Source: Nostoc sp. 'Lobaria pulmonaria (5183) cyanobiont' (GTDB lineage: Bacteria; Cyanobacteriota; Cyanobacteriia; Cyanobacteriales; Nostocaceae). Taken from it: a stretch of DNA of 64,000 bases. The translations under genes and the position numbers were made by a program. The stretch's first letter is position 1. The number at the start of each line of letters is the position of its first letter. The stretch covers positions 5,006,545-5,070,544 of the forward strand of contig NZ_CP026692.1 in NCBI RefSeq assembly GCF_002949795.1. The letters run 5' to 3'. Positions 35,141-43,831 of the stretch are shown piece after piece. The notes under the pieces were generated by a model, which worked only from the letters and a program-made list of their open reading frames with translations, had not been told where the DNA came from and ran no database searches.

Positions 35141-35312
35141 GGTCTAGCTTTGATTCGACACGATCCATTATTATATACTATTAAAATTGCTATAACTGCA
35201 ATTAAATAAAGGATTTAAGCAACCGCGATCGCTACGAAGTTCTAAAACGCAACTTGGCTACAAGTTTTCGGAGCGATCGCGAAGCTGATACGAATGGTAA
35301 AAATGACTATAT

Positions 35313-35337
35313 CCGTGCTTTGATGGTCAAAGCACGG
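35313..35337 (-). terminator. Hairpin, probable terminator after the duplicated-domain gene
   Basis: CCGTGCTTTGA and TCAAAGCACGG form a perfect 11-bp stem with a three-base loop. On the minus strand a TTTTT run follows after about nine bases. It lies 38 bases past the stop of the 241-residue gene. Confidence 0.6.
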
Positions 35338-35375
35338 AATGAGAATATGGGAAAAAGCCAAAGCCATTGATTTAT

Positions 35376-36101
35376 TTAACTTTTTTCAGTGGCGTTGACT
35401 TTGGGATCTAAAATTATTTGCGAAGTGGATTTATTCACATGGTAAGTCCAAGATTGCTCTTTAACCTTGACAATCACTTCCCAACCTTCCACGGGGTCGT
35501 ACTGCTGGGTGCAGACTTCGCCAAAGTGGAATTTACAGAGATTACCAAAGGTTTTTGGTGTAGTTTTAGTAATTTTTAAATCAGCAATTTCCACCCCAGA
35601 ACGGCTTGAGGCATCGCTCAAAATTGCATCTGCGATCGCCTTGGGCAATGTTTGTAAAGTACTCACTTTCGGATCTAAAAGGATTTGCTTTCCAGATTTA
35701 TCTACATGGTAAGTCCACGAATCTTTGCGGACTCTGACAACTACTTCCCAGCCTTCAATGGGGTTGTATTCCCTGGTACAAACTTCTCCAAATTTGAACT
35801 CACAGGGATTACCAAAGGTTTTCGATGTGACTTGGGTAATCTCTAATTCCCGTTTACGTAGGCTGGAACGGAAGGATGCATCTCCTAAAATTTTATTAGC
35901 GATCGCTTTCGGCAACTCGTTTACTTGCGATTGGGATAGTTTAGTGCCGTCTAAGCGAGGTATAGCCCCAGCATAATTGTTTTCAATAAGTCCGAATCCA
36001 TAGGATAGCAAGCTTGTCAACACCAGCGTCAAGAAAATTCCTCTGGGTGACTGGAAGGTGCTTTTAATTACGGCAGATGCTTGGATGATTGATTTTTTCA
36101 T
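35376..36101 (-). CDS. Exported protein with a duplicated about 77-residue domain
   Basis: A 241-residue protein. The N-terminal 45 residues hold a signal segment (GIFLTLVLTSLLSYGFGLI). Two repeats follow, about residues 65-145 and 150-230. Each reads LPKAIANKILGDASFRSSL-like, then KTFGNPCEFKFGEVCT, then EGWEVVVRVRKDSWTYHVD and ILLDPKV. Each repeat has two cysteines (NPCEF...EVCT), probably a disulfide, which fits export. No known family was recognised. It is monocistronic; the close similarity of the repeats suggests a fairly recent internal duplication. Confidence 0.8.
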   Translation of the reverse strand: MKKSIIQASAVIKSTFQSPRGIFLTLVLTSLLSYGFGLIENNYAGAIPRLDGTKLSQSQVNELPKAIANKILGDASFRSSLRKRELEITQVTSKTFGNPCEFKFGEVCTREYNPIEGWEVVVRVRKDSWTYHVDKSGKQILLDPKVSTLQTLPKAIADAILSDASSRSGVEIADLKITKTTPKTFGNLCKFHFGEVCTQQYDPVEGWEVIVKVKEQSWTYHVNKSTSQIILDPKVNATEKS

Positions 36102-36369
36102 ATATATGTATTGATTGTTAAAAATTGAACGGATAAGTAGGTGGGCGTGAATATTTGTCGTTGGGATAAGGCAGGAGGGTTTTAGCCTCGTTCATTTTTT
36201 TAACATAGTTTGATTTTATTCTGCCGACCTACTTAATATCGCAATTGCAATCATAATTTGTTTGACGTTGCACTCTCAATTCGGTTTCTTTATAAGGAGT
36301 AGGGAAGTAGTAATGCTGAGTGCTGTTAGCTATCTGCTAACGGAACTGTTTTGCCCAATACTCCATCAC

Positions 36370-38853
36370 TTATGCTTGTTTGCTCATTGCCGCTAAATTC
36401 ACCACAAATTCAGGAAATTGGCGTTTTAATGCTGGAAACACCGGACAAGGTGCTTGTTCTTGTAAATTATCCGGTTTACTCCAAGTAAAGGGGGCTTTCT
36501 GCGCCGCAGACATCCACAACAGAAGCTTTGCTCGTGTCATAGCAACATAGAGTAAACGATACTCTTCAGATGTTTTCAAATTTTTTGCCACCTCCCATGC
36601 CTGACTAACATCCGGTATGATAGATTCTTCGTGGAGAGTCGCACGAATTTGGGCGCGGGCTACTTCTGATAAGGTAAAATCGCCTAAAAATTGGCTTTGG
36701 GGAGGAACCCAAAATCTGCCAGGAATCAAGTTTTCGTGGAGAAAAGGAAGAAACACATAGTCCCAATCTAGCCCTTTGGCTTTGTGCATAGTGATAATTG
36801 TCAGTTGACCGCGACGGGTGTAACGTTCTTCCGAATCCTCGGTTTCCACTGGTTCAAACCGTTCGGAACTAACTATTTCACTTAAAGCTGACAGCATTCC
36901 CCCCATCGAACTATTGCCAGCTATCTGCTGGTTTACCCGTTCTGCTAGTTTGTCAGCAGTTGCCAATTCTGCCTGATCGTAATTTAAGGTTAAGGCAAGA
37001 AAGGAAATTAGCTGGTATAAGGGCAGTTCTAGACGAGCGCGGAGTAAGCTGCGACACAAGCGGGCAGCTTTTTGTACTGTTTCTGGCTGGGGTTCTGCTA
37101 GGGGCCCAGGATATAAAAACTCTTCTGGCAGACTAGCAAGGGCGTTGAGGTCTTGGGTAGGAATTAATTGGCGCTGTACTAATGCTTCTAGGGCAGCTTT
37201 GAGGTAATCGGGGGAGTGGGGGCGATCGCAAAATTGCAATAATGCCAAAATTTCTTGGGGGACATGGGAACGGCGATCGCGTTCTCCCACATCGTAAAGT
37301 AGAATTTTATGCTCTTTGCACAGAGGTATTAGAGCCTCTGCTAACCATCGTCCTTGACGATTTTCTCGGACTAAAATTGCTGCACTATTTTTTGTTGGAT
37401 CTTCACTAAATAACTCAATTACCCTTTGAGATAACAATTCAACGGTGTGATGAATATCGCGCGGTGTATAAAGTTCTAATCCTCGTCCTATGGGTGCGGG
37501 GTTGGCATTAACTTGCGGATCGCCAGCTTCCACAGGGCGAATTGTCTGCAAGCGAAATGGTACTTGTCGATTTTCAGGAATCTGTTGTTTGTTGTTGGTT
37601 TTGGTTGTTGCTAACCACTGATTATTAATCCATTTGAGGGCAAAGTTAGCGGCTTCGATGATAATTCTAGTACTGCGACCAGCTTGATCCATCGTTGCCA
37701 ATCGTTCGATGCGATCGCACTCTTCGCAAAATTGCCGGAAATAAATCGGATCGGCTGGGGTGAAGGTAGAGTTAATCGCCTGGTTGGGGTCGCCAACTCG
37801 GACTAAATTTAGTGCTGAGTGCTGAGTGCTGTTAGCGGTAGCGGGGCGTTTAGCCCGTGCTGAGTGCTGAGTTAGGAGTGGGGAGTTGGGAGTTGGGAGT
37901 GAAGAATTCTCTCGCTGATATTCCCCATTACTCGCCAAAATTTCTAATAGCTGCGTCTGAAGAGGGCTAGAATCTTGAGCTTCGTCTTCAAATACGGCGA
38001 ATATTTGGTTTTGCTCGATGTGACGGGCACTGTCGTTTTCTAAAACGCGCAGTGCGGCTAAAATCATATCGTCGTAATCTATAAAATCACGCGATCGCAT
38101 CAAGTTTTGATATTGCTCGTACAATCCCGCCGCTACGCTCAAAATTGCATATTCGTCTGTGGTTTGTTTACTCCACTCTCGCAACTTTTCTGGCGATATC
38201 CCAGAACTTTTTGCTTCATGAATTACCGTGTTAGCCAATTCCGGTAATACTTCTGTTCGCAGCACTGATTGGCGACGCAACCTTTCTGTCTCTTCTCCGT
38301 CAAATTGATGACCTTCTAATAACCGCAAATATACATCTGGATTATTTACAATCCATTGTTCTACAGCCGTTCGGATAAAGCGGTGACTTTGCGTTGGTGT
38401 AATTAATATAACATTCTCTAGCTGCAAACCCGACAAATCAGAATGGCGGTTGGCGATGTTCAACGCTAGACCATGTAGTGTATAGACAAAAAAGCCCGTC
38501 TGAGGTAGACATAAATCATCTCGTAAGAATTTGCGAATCTTCGCTTTAATATTGGCAGCAGCAGAGCGAGTAAAAGTAACAACTACCAACTGACGGCGGG
38601 AGGATGAACGCTCATATTGACGTGCAATTGCGATCGCCGCCGCCGCCGCCATCCCAGTAGATTTGCCTGCACCGGGAACGGCTGAAATAGCCAAAGGGCC
38701 AGATTGCCAATCAGCCATTTGTTGTTGTCCAGGGCGTAGACTGTTGCGAATTGCTAGAATCTTCTCCCCCAGGTTAGGAACAGGCGATCGCTCAGACAAT
38801 TCTGAGTGGAGTAATTCTTGAGCCATAGGAGCAGTAAATTTAGAGTCTGACAT
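36370..38853 (-). CDS. UvrD/Rep-type superfamily 1 DNA helicase
   Basis: An 827-residue SF1A helicase. Motif I is AISAVPGAGKSTGMA (about residues 52-66), Ia is VTFTRSAAANIKAKI, II is AVFEDEAQDSSPLQ, III is VGDPNQAINSTF, V is TIITMHKAKGLDWDYVFLP, and VI is YRLLYVAMTRAKLLLW. It unwinds DNA with 3'-5' polarity and probably acts in repair or recombination. An unusual insert of about 37 residues between motifs II and III (QRENSSLPTPNSPLLTQHSA and on to RPATANSTQHSALN) is encoded by dispersed repeat DNA. The C-terminus has no HRDC or nuclease domain. It is monocistronic. Confidence 0.93.
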   Translation of the reverse strand: MSDSKFTAPMAQELLHSELSERSPVPNLGEKILAIRNSLRPGQQQMADWQSGPLAISAVPGAGKSTGMAAAAAIAIARQYERSSSRRQLVVVTFTRSAAANIKAKIRKFLRDDLCLPQTGFFVYTLHGLALNIANRHSDLSGLQLENVILITPTQSHRFIRTAVEQWIVNNPDVYLRLLEGHQFDGEETERLRRQSVLRTEVLPELANTVIHEAKSSGISPEKLREWSKQTTDEYAILSVAAGLYEQYQNLMRSRDFIDYDDMILAALRVLENDSARHIEQNQIFAVFEDEAQDSSPLQTQLLEILASNGEYQRENSSLPTPNSPLLTQHSARAKRPATANSTQHSALNLVRVGDPNQAINSTFTPADPIYFRQFCEECDRIERLATMDQAGRSTRIIIEAANFALKWINNQWLATTKTNNKQQIPENRQVPFRLQTIRPVEAGDPQVNANPAPIGRGLELYTPRDIHHTVELLSQRVIELFSEDPTKNSAAILVRENRQGRWLAEALIPLCKEHKILLYDVGERDRRSHVPQEILALLQFCDRPHSPDYLKAALEALVQRQLIPTQDLNALASLPEEFLYPGPLAEPQPETVQKAARLCRSLLRARLELPLYQLISFLALTLNYDQAELATADKLAERVNQQIAGNSSMGGMLSALSEIVSSERFEPVETEDSEERYTRRGQLTIITMHKAKGLDWDYVFLPFLHENLIPGRFWVPPQSQFLGDFTLSEVARAQIRATLHEESIIPDVSQAWEVAKNLKTSEEYRLLYVAMTRAKLLLWMSAAQKAPFTWSKPDNLQEQAPCPVFPALKRQFPEFVVNLAAMSKQA
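37809..37920 (+). repeat. Dispersed repeat inserted in frame in the helicase gene
   Basis: GTGCTGAGTGCTGTTAGCGG, then GGCGTTTAGCCCGTGCTGAG, then GTTAGGAGTGGGGAGTTGGG runs. The block shares its GTGCTGTTAGCG core and TTTAGCCCGTG with the insert in anmK. It translates (on the minus strand) to a Ser/Thr/Gln/Pro stretch and interrupts no motif. Confidence 0.75.
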
Positions 38854-38875
38854 ATTAAATTTTATATTTTAAATA

Positions 38876-39110
38876 TAGGTATAGTACTCATATTTGATTT
38901 TGGAAATACACGTAGGGTGTGTTATACATATAGATTTCTCGTAGGGGCATGGCATTGCCATGCCCCTACCAAGGTATTTGTATCATTATTAAACTGAAAT
39001 GGTATAATCCACAGTCCGAAAGCTTTGGTGCGTTATGGACATTAGTCTAAATGCACCCTATATATACTTAATACTTAGATTTTTTTAAAAATTAAATTGG
39101 ATTGGTATAG
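38876..39110. repeat. MITE-like element, copy 1
   Basis: The left end (CTCATATTTGATTTTGGAAA then TACACGTAGGG) and right end (TATATACTTAATACTTAGAT, AAATTGGATTGGTATAG) match those of the element at 40706-40948. The palindrome GTAGGGGCATGGCA/TGCCATGCCCCTAC lies inside (38941-38969). No ORF is present, so it is a non-autonomous element. Confidence 0.6.
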
Positions 39111-39256
39111 ATGTTGAATGTAATTCCCAAACCGCAGATATGAATAATTTTTGGTGATTCTCTATAAATATATCTTAAGCCCCCCCTTTTTTAGGAGGGT
39201 TGGGGGGATCTCCAGGCTCAAAATATCACTAACTAGTTAATTCGCGGATATGTCTA

Positions 39257-39500
39257 GTGATTAAGAATGTAGAAGAATTAAGAAATCGGTTGTTTACTAA
39301 GTGGAATAGTAAAAAATCAGCAAGAGCTAGAAGGATATAGCCTAGAGGAAATTACATCTATAGAGAGTAACTATGGAGTTTTGCCAAGGAATTACAGGCA
39401 AATATTAGGCTTACTTTGGCTTCTGAGAATAAATATTAATGTGTATCTAAAATTTAAAAAAAAGAGTATTAAATATTCTGTAAATCCCGTGACTAAATAA
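39257..39500 (+). pseudogene. Decayed SMI1/KNR4-like gene
   Basis: A GTG-started frame gives IKNVEELRNRLFTKWN. After a +1 or -1 shift, another frame gives QELEGYSLEEITSIESNYGV then LPRNYRQIL, resembling the start of SMI1/KNR4 domains (helix, E-x-x-x-G-x-x-LP-x-x-Y-x-x-xL). The following residues lose similarity, and a stop follows at 39500. SMI1/KNR4 proteins often serve as immunity proteins. This fragment appears to be a remnant with a frameshift and truncation; the assignment is from pattern only. Confidence 0.4.
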
Positions 39501-39534
39501 ATTAGCCAAGCATTATTTGTTCAGTCACGGGATT
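39483..39534. repeat. Hairpin with 12-bp perfect stem
   Basis: AATCCCGTGACT (39483-39494) pairs with AGTCACGGGATT (39523-39534). An AT-rich inner stem extends it. It overlaps the end of the decayed SMI1-like gene. It may be the end of a lost element or a terminator. Confidence 0.6.
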
Positions 39535-39728
39535 GTTAAGAAATCTAAAGACCAAATCTCAAGCGATGCCTACAGTGGGCTGTTCGGTGTCGCAGCCTCA
39601 CCTGAAGATTGATTATAGGCACAATGCAGATCCAACTATTGCCCGTTTTGATCAACTGCTATAAAAACCAGAAATAACGGGCTAACTCGTACAGTTGAAA
39701 ATGACTTTTAGAGTAGCTCATTGACATT

Positions 39729-40481
39729 TTACCGTTCTTCCACAGTTGATTCATTAAAGACGGCTACGTATAACCATCCTGCTAAAATAGCCCCCAAGAT
39801 AGGAGCTATCCAGAACAGCCAGACTTGCGAAAAGAGTTCTACACCTGCAAATAGAGCAACTCCAGTACTACGAGCAGGATTAACCGAGGTATTGGTTACA
39901 GGAATGCTGATTAGGTGAATCAAGGTAAGTCCAAAACCAATTGCCAGTGGTGCAAATCCTTGAGGAGCGCGGCTATCAGTTACACCCAGAATAATCAGCA
40001 GAAACATGAAAGTCATTACAACTTCAGTAATGAAGCAAGCAAACAGCGTGTAACCACCTGGAGAATGAGTACCATAGCCGTTGCTAGCCAGTGGGTTGAA
40101 GCCAGTCAGCGTAAATCCAGTTTTGCCGCTAGCAATCAGGTAGATAATCCCGCCAGCAATAATTGCACCGATCACTTGAGAGAGGATGTAAGGTAGTAAG
40201 TCAGATCCCGGAAAGCGCTTACCTGCCCATAGTCCAAACGAAACAGCTGGGTTGAAATGACCACCAGAAATATGACCAAAAGCATAAGCCCCTGTGAGGA
40301 CAGTAAGCCCAAATGCCAGGGATACACCTACTAATCCAATACCCAATGGAAAAGAAGTATTCTCGCTGATTTTTGCAGCATCTTCTGTGTAGGCGACGGC
40401 TAGAACAGCACTACCACAGCCACCTAAAACAAGCCAGAATGTGCCGATCAATTCAGCCAAACAACGTTTCGTGAGAGACAT
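39729..40481 (-). CDS. aqpZ: Aquaporin Z-type water channel
   Basis: A 250-residue MIP-family channel with six membrane segments and both pore NPA motifs (SGGHFNPAVSFGLWAG and TNTSVNPARSTGVAL). The N-terminus CLAELIGTFWLVLGGCGSAV is typical of AqpZ. The selectivity-filter residues (aromatic/arginine) agree with a water channel: the Arg after the second NPA is present. It should allow rapid water flow across the plasma membrane. It is flanked by MITE-like elements on both sides. Confidence 0.94.
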   Translation of the reverse strand: MSLTKRCLAELIGTFWLVLGGCGSAVLAVAYTEDAAKISENTSFPLGIGLVGVSLAFGLTVLTGAYAFGHISGGHFNPAVSFGLWAGKRFPGSDLLPYILSQVIGAIIAGGIIYLIASGKTGFTLTGFNPLASNGYGTHSPGGYTLFACFITEVVMTFMFLLIILGVTDSRAPQGFAPLAIGFGLTLIHLISIPVTNTSVNPARSTGVALFAGVELFSQVWLFWIAPILGAILAGWLYVAVFNESTVEER

Positions 40482-40705
40482 TTTCAGAAAACTCCTTGTT
40501 TAGCTACAAACGAGTGATAGCTATGTTGAATAATGCTTAAGTTTTTCCTATCAACAGGAAATCCATTGCGTTTCTTTCGTTATGAAACTAAATCGAAAAA
40601 ATAGTAATTTGTTTTTTCCTCAATAATTTTGGTGCTCAAATAATGAATATACTGGAAAAGCTAAAATTCCAAAAAAATGGTTAATTTATTCAAAATTTTG
40701 CTCTC

Positions 40706-40948
40706 ATGATATAGGACTCATCTTTGATTTTTGAAATATACGTAGGGGAGCCAGTGCAGTCTTGGGGTTTCCCCAAGTGAAGCAACTGGAGTTGTGTTAA
40801 CACTTTGGTAACGCACCTGCCAAAAGTTTTGGTGCCTTACGTTACGCGATAACACAACGCCAGTCCGCTCAAGTCGGGAAACCCGCCCACACGGCTGGCT
40901 CCCCTACATATACTTAAATTTTTTCAAAAATCAAATTGTATTGGTATA
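40706..40948. repeat. MITE-like element, copy 2
   Basis: Ends match the copy at 38876-39110. Inside, GTAGGGGAGCCAG (40742-40754) and CTGGCTCCCCTAC (40895-40907) are perfect 13-bp inverted repeats bounding a 166-bp core with further imperfect symmetry. No ORF is present. Confidence 0.65.
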
Positions 40949-41125
40949 TATCTGTTGAGATTCTTGATCCAGTGTGTTCTATTAAAAGTTATTACAAAAT
41001 TTAAATAGGTTTTGTGCCCTATACACTTTCAGCTTAAAAAATTTGGGTTTTTCCTATTACATTCGTTACTTCCTGACTATTCTGGGGATGTCATGAACCC
41101 TCAAAACGTGAACTTACACAGCTAC

Positions 41126-41216
41126 AGGACTTACGCAAAATAATGAAAAAACGAACCGCAAAGGACGCAAAGGACACAAAGGAATAAGAGTTTCAGAGAG
41201 TTATTGCGTAAGTCCT
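41126..41216. mobile_element. 91-bp MITE with AGGACTTACGCAA termini
   Basis: AGGACTTACGCAA at the left is repeated inverted at the right (TTGCGTAAGTCCT, 41204-41216). The middle has the direct run CGCAAAGGACGCAAAGGACA. From memory, termini of this kind are common on small non-autonomous elements in Nostoc and related cyanobacteria. No coding capacity. Confidence 0.7.
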
Positions 41217-41290
41217 AAGCTAAACGAAAAATCAAGGGTTTAGGCAAAGCATTGGGGAGCCAGTGCCTTGTTTTGGTTTAAAGAGTTAAA

Positions 41291-41341
41291 GCAACTGGCG
41301 GCATTGGCCACACAGAAAATTGAACCAATGCCGCCAGTTGC
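41291..41341. repeat. 17-bp inverted repeat
   Basis: GCAACTGGCGGCATTGG (41291-41307) and CCAATGCCGCCAGTTGC (41325-41341) are perfect inverted copies with a 17-base spacer. The sequence just before it (GGGGAGCCAGTGCC, about 41254) resembles the core of the MITE-like element upstream. It lies about 60 bases past the end of raf1, so it could also act as its terminator. Confidence 0.6.
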
Positions 41342-41399
41342 TATACGCTGTTTGGACAGTCTTAACAGATCACACAATTAGTTCTGTCTAAAATTAAAT

Positions 41400-42488
41400 T
41401 TATTCGTCAATCTGCCAGGAATCCTTAGTTAATTCTTCATCCAGAATTTTCTTAGGACGCACAATGATAATAATTTGTCCTAGTAGAGGAATTTCTGTCT
41501 CATTTTCAAACCACTGAAACTCTAATTCACCACCATTTTCAACAACAAAATAGCTAGAGGCATCCCATTTCCGTTTGGCACGATCTACCACAACTACGAC
41601 GGGGCCTATTTGGTTTTGGGTTTGGATGGGGAAGCGATCGCTATTCGCTAAAATCACTACTGGATCTTCTGCCGCCAATAGCACTTGCCAACCAGGTAAG
41701 GGTATCCAAGCTTGCTCTCCAGAAAACTTGACCATCCGAAATGGTTCTATTTCTGTCAGTATGGGCACAGCTTGCAAGTCTTGTCGTGATAATGGCAACT
41801 CGCCTACTACGGGCAAGATTCGGGGTAACTGTTCCTCAAATTCCAGACGGTAGAAGGGTAAAATTGGCGCTGGACGCTGGGGAACGGTAGTAAAATCAGT
41901 CAGCAGCTGTTCGATTTTTTGCCTTGCACCTGGCGTGTGAGCAAAACGCAAACCTTTGGCGATTAGGCGCGATCGCTGTTGTAAATCTGCATTTTGGCGT
42001 GCCAGTTTCCAAACTTGGTAGGCAACAGCATCCCCAGGATGAGCAGAAAACCCTTCTGGCAAAGTGCGGAAATAGGAGAACTCTTTAATTGCTTTTGCCA
42101 CTTCCTTCACCTCATCGGTGTCAAGTTTGTGGACAAAGATCAGTTCGGCGGCGGCGGCACGTTCTTCTTGAGTAAGTAAACGTAGCTCGTATAAAACATC
42201 GCTGCCGCGTGTGGCATAGTGCGATTGCGTTTCTTGCGATACTCCAAACTTTTCCAAAGAATTGTAAACTTGAGAACCAACAACCACCTGGTTTTGTTGA
42301 ATCGGCTCAAATCCAGTCGCCTCAAAAATTTCTTGAGGGTTGTAACCGGTTTTTAACAACGAGGCGATCGCGGTTCCCCATTCCACCCAGTTGCCTTGTT
42401 TTTGCCTCAGCCTTCGCAGTAACTCTTGTGCTACATCGTTGGTAGTATTATCTTCGGGATTCTGAGTGTTGGGTGGTAAATCAGTCAT
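41400..42488 (-). CDS. raf1: RuBisCO accumulation factor 1 (Raf1)
   Basis: A 362-residue RuBisCO assembly chaperone. The N-terminal alpha-helical domain has NWVEWGTAIASLLKTGYNPQ, IFEATGFEPIQQNQVVVGSQ and SYFRTLPEGFSAHPGDAVAY. The C-terminal beta domain has LPFYRLEFEEQLPRILPVVG and PGWQVLLAAEDPVVILANSD. Raf1 dimers bracket RbcL dimers during holoenzyme assembly. The gene is far from any rbcLS here. It stands alone, with 305 bases separating it from the divergent response regulator gene. Confidence 0.95.
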   Translation of the reverse strand: MTDLPPNTQNPEDNTTNDVAQELLRRLRQKQGNWVEWGTAIASLLKTGYNPQEIFEATGFEPIQQNQVVVGSQVYNSLEKFGVSQETQSHYATRGSDVLYELRLLTQEERAAAAELIFVHKLDTDEVKEVAKAIKEFSYFRTLPEGFSAHPGDAVAYQVWKLARQNADLQQRSRLIAKGLRFAHTPGARQKIEQLLTDFTTVPQRPAPILPFYRLEFEEQLPRILPVVGELPLSRQDLQAVPILTEIEPFRMVKFSGEQAWIPLPGWQVLLAAEDPVVILANSDRFPIQTQNQIGPVVVVVDRAKRKWDASSYFVVENGGELEFQWFENETEIPLLGQIIIIVRPKKILDEELTKDSWQIDE

Positions 42489-42793
42489 AATCGGAGTGCG
42501 AGCTTCAACTTGAGAGGCTAATTAACACCTCATGAGCAAGTCTTATTCTAATCTATACCCAGACCTACACCTCATCCACGATCAAAACTGCTATAGTTTC
42601 GCTAATTTAGTTGGTTTTTATAGCGCAACATTTTTTAATTCAGATATTTAGACAAATTTCCTCTGTAGCGATCGCTATTAGCGTTCTCAAATATGCAAAA
42701 TAACTCCGTATAAACCCTTGGCGATTTTCGGCTATTCTCAACTAAACTTGGTATGGAATATAACAAGACAGTGAATATTTAAAGGAAAATCTT
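42489..42793. other. Divergent promoter region of raf1 and the response regulator gene
   Basis: 305 bases with one HIP1 octamer (GCGATCGC near 42668). The response regulator start is preceded by AAAGGAAAAT as a likely ribosome binding site. No clear promoter hexamers were assigned. Confidence 0.4.
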
Positions 42794-43747
42794 ATGGATA
42801 AACCTAATCTCGAAATTGATAAAGTCCAATCTCAAGTTATGACTCTCGAACGACCAAAAAAGCTGAAAATCCTGGTAGTTGACGATGAGCCAGATAATCT
42901 CGATTTACTTTATCGCACATTTCGACGCGACTTTAATGTTCTGAAAGCTGATAGTGGGGTGAACGCCCTACAAGTTTTGGCAGCAGAAGGTGAGGTAGCG
43001 GTGATTATCTCCGATCAACGGATGCCAGAAATGAAAGGGACTGAGTTTCTCAGCAAGACTGTACCTCAGTTTCCCGATACAGTGAGAATAATTCTCACTG
43101 GATTTACTGATATAGAAGACTTGGTAGAAGCGATTAATGCCGGACAAGTCTATAAATATATCACCAAGCCTTGGGACCCAGGGGAACTGAAGGCAGTGGT
43201 GCAAAGAGCAGCAGAAACCTACGACTTGCTCAAGCAACGTACAGAAGAATTACGCCGTGCTCATGCTCAAATGGCGCTGCTGAGTGTTTTGGTGCAGGTA
43301 ACTCAAGCCGCTTCTAGCTTAGAAGAAACTCTTGCTCCCATTGCTAGGGCTGTGAGTGAAACTTTTGGGGCAGACGGCTGTATTTTACAACTTACAGATG
43401 GAAATATTCTGGTTGCAACTCAAGGAACTTATAGCGATACAGGTACAATAGAAAATTGGCTATCTCAAGACCCACTAACCAGGGAAGCGATCGCCACGGG
43501 ACAAATGCAAGTTTCCTTAAATGTACTTAAAGACACTAAATTAGTTGATACGATTCACTACCCAAATACGGGTGTGCAAGCACATTTAGTAATTCCAATT
43601 AGCTACCGCAATCAACTTTTGGGTGTATTGTCGCTACAGTGGAAACAACCTTGCACTTTGCGAGAAGATGAATTGGTGCTAATTAATTTATCAGCACAAC
43701 TGGTGGCGATCGCTCTTACTAGTAGTCGCTATCAAACCACTGTGTAG
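42794..43747 (+). CDS. Response regulator with C-terminal GAF domain
   Basis: A 317-residue two-component regulator without a DNA-binding domain. The receiver domain (residues 24-140) has the acidic pair D30/D31, the phospho-acceptor D74 in IISDQRMPEMKG, T/S in ILTGF, and the lysine in YKYITKPWDP. A helix links it to a GAF domain (about 160-312: LEETLAPIARAVSETFGADG to LVAIAL). It therefore probably signals by protein contact or ligand sensing, not by binding DNA. No adjacent histidine kinase is present. AAAGGAAAAT precedes the ATG. Confidence 0.92.
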   Translation: MDKPNLEIDKVQSQVMTLERPKKLKILVVDDEPDNLDLLYRTFRRDFNVLKADSGVNALQVLAAEGEVAVIISDQRMPEMKGTEFLSKTVPQFPDTVRIILTGFTDIEDLVEAINAGQVYKYITKPWDPGELKAVVQRAAETYDLLKQRTEELRRAHAQMALLSVLVQVTQAASSLEETLAPIARAVSETFGADGCILQLTDGNILVATQGTYSDTGTIENWLSQDPLTREAIATGQMQVSLNVLKDTKLVDTIHYPNTGVQAHLVIPISYRNQLLGVLSLQWKQPCTLREDELVLINLSAQLVAIALTSSRYQTTV

Positions 43748-43831
43748 TTGTCATTTGTCCTTTGTCATTTGTCCTTTATTCTTGGCAAATGACAAATGAC
43801 TAATGACCAATGACCAATGACTTATTGACCA
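43748..43831 (+). repeat. GTCATTTGTC/ATGACTAATGACC repeat array
   Basis: An array of short inverted and direct units (GTCATTTGTCCTTTGTCATT, then GACAAATGACTAATGACCAA) fills the gap and runs directly into the start codon of the next gene (ACCAATGACTAACG). Confidence 0.85.

Larger units (their letters stand above)
38854..39728. other. Gene-free stretch with MITE-like element and a decayed gene
   Basis: 875 bases. It holds a MITE-like element (38876-39110), a run CCCCCCCTTTTTTAGGAGGG with its partner (near 39180-39207), a decayed SMI1/KNR4-like gene (39257-39500), a hairpin (39483-39534) and a short dispersed repeat (39563-39580). No intact gene was found. Confidence 0.5.
40482..41399. other. 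Gene-free stretch rich in inverted repeats
   Basis: 918 bases between two minus-strand genes (aqpZ and raf1). It holds a second MITE-like element (40706-40948) with a 166-bp inner inverted repeat, a 91-bp palindromic element (41126-41216) and an inverted repeat at 41291-41341. No gene was recognised. Confidence 0.55.

Noticed and set aside
40742..40907. 166-bp inverted repeat as an intact insertion sequence
   Set aside because: It has no reading frame for a transposase; treated as a non-autonomous element core.
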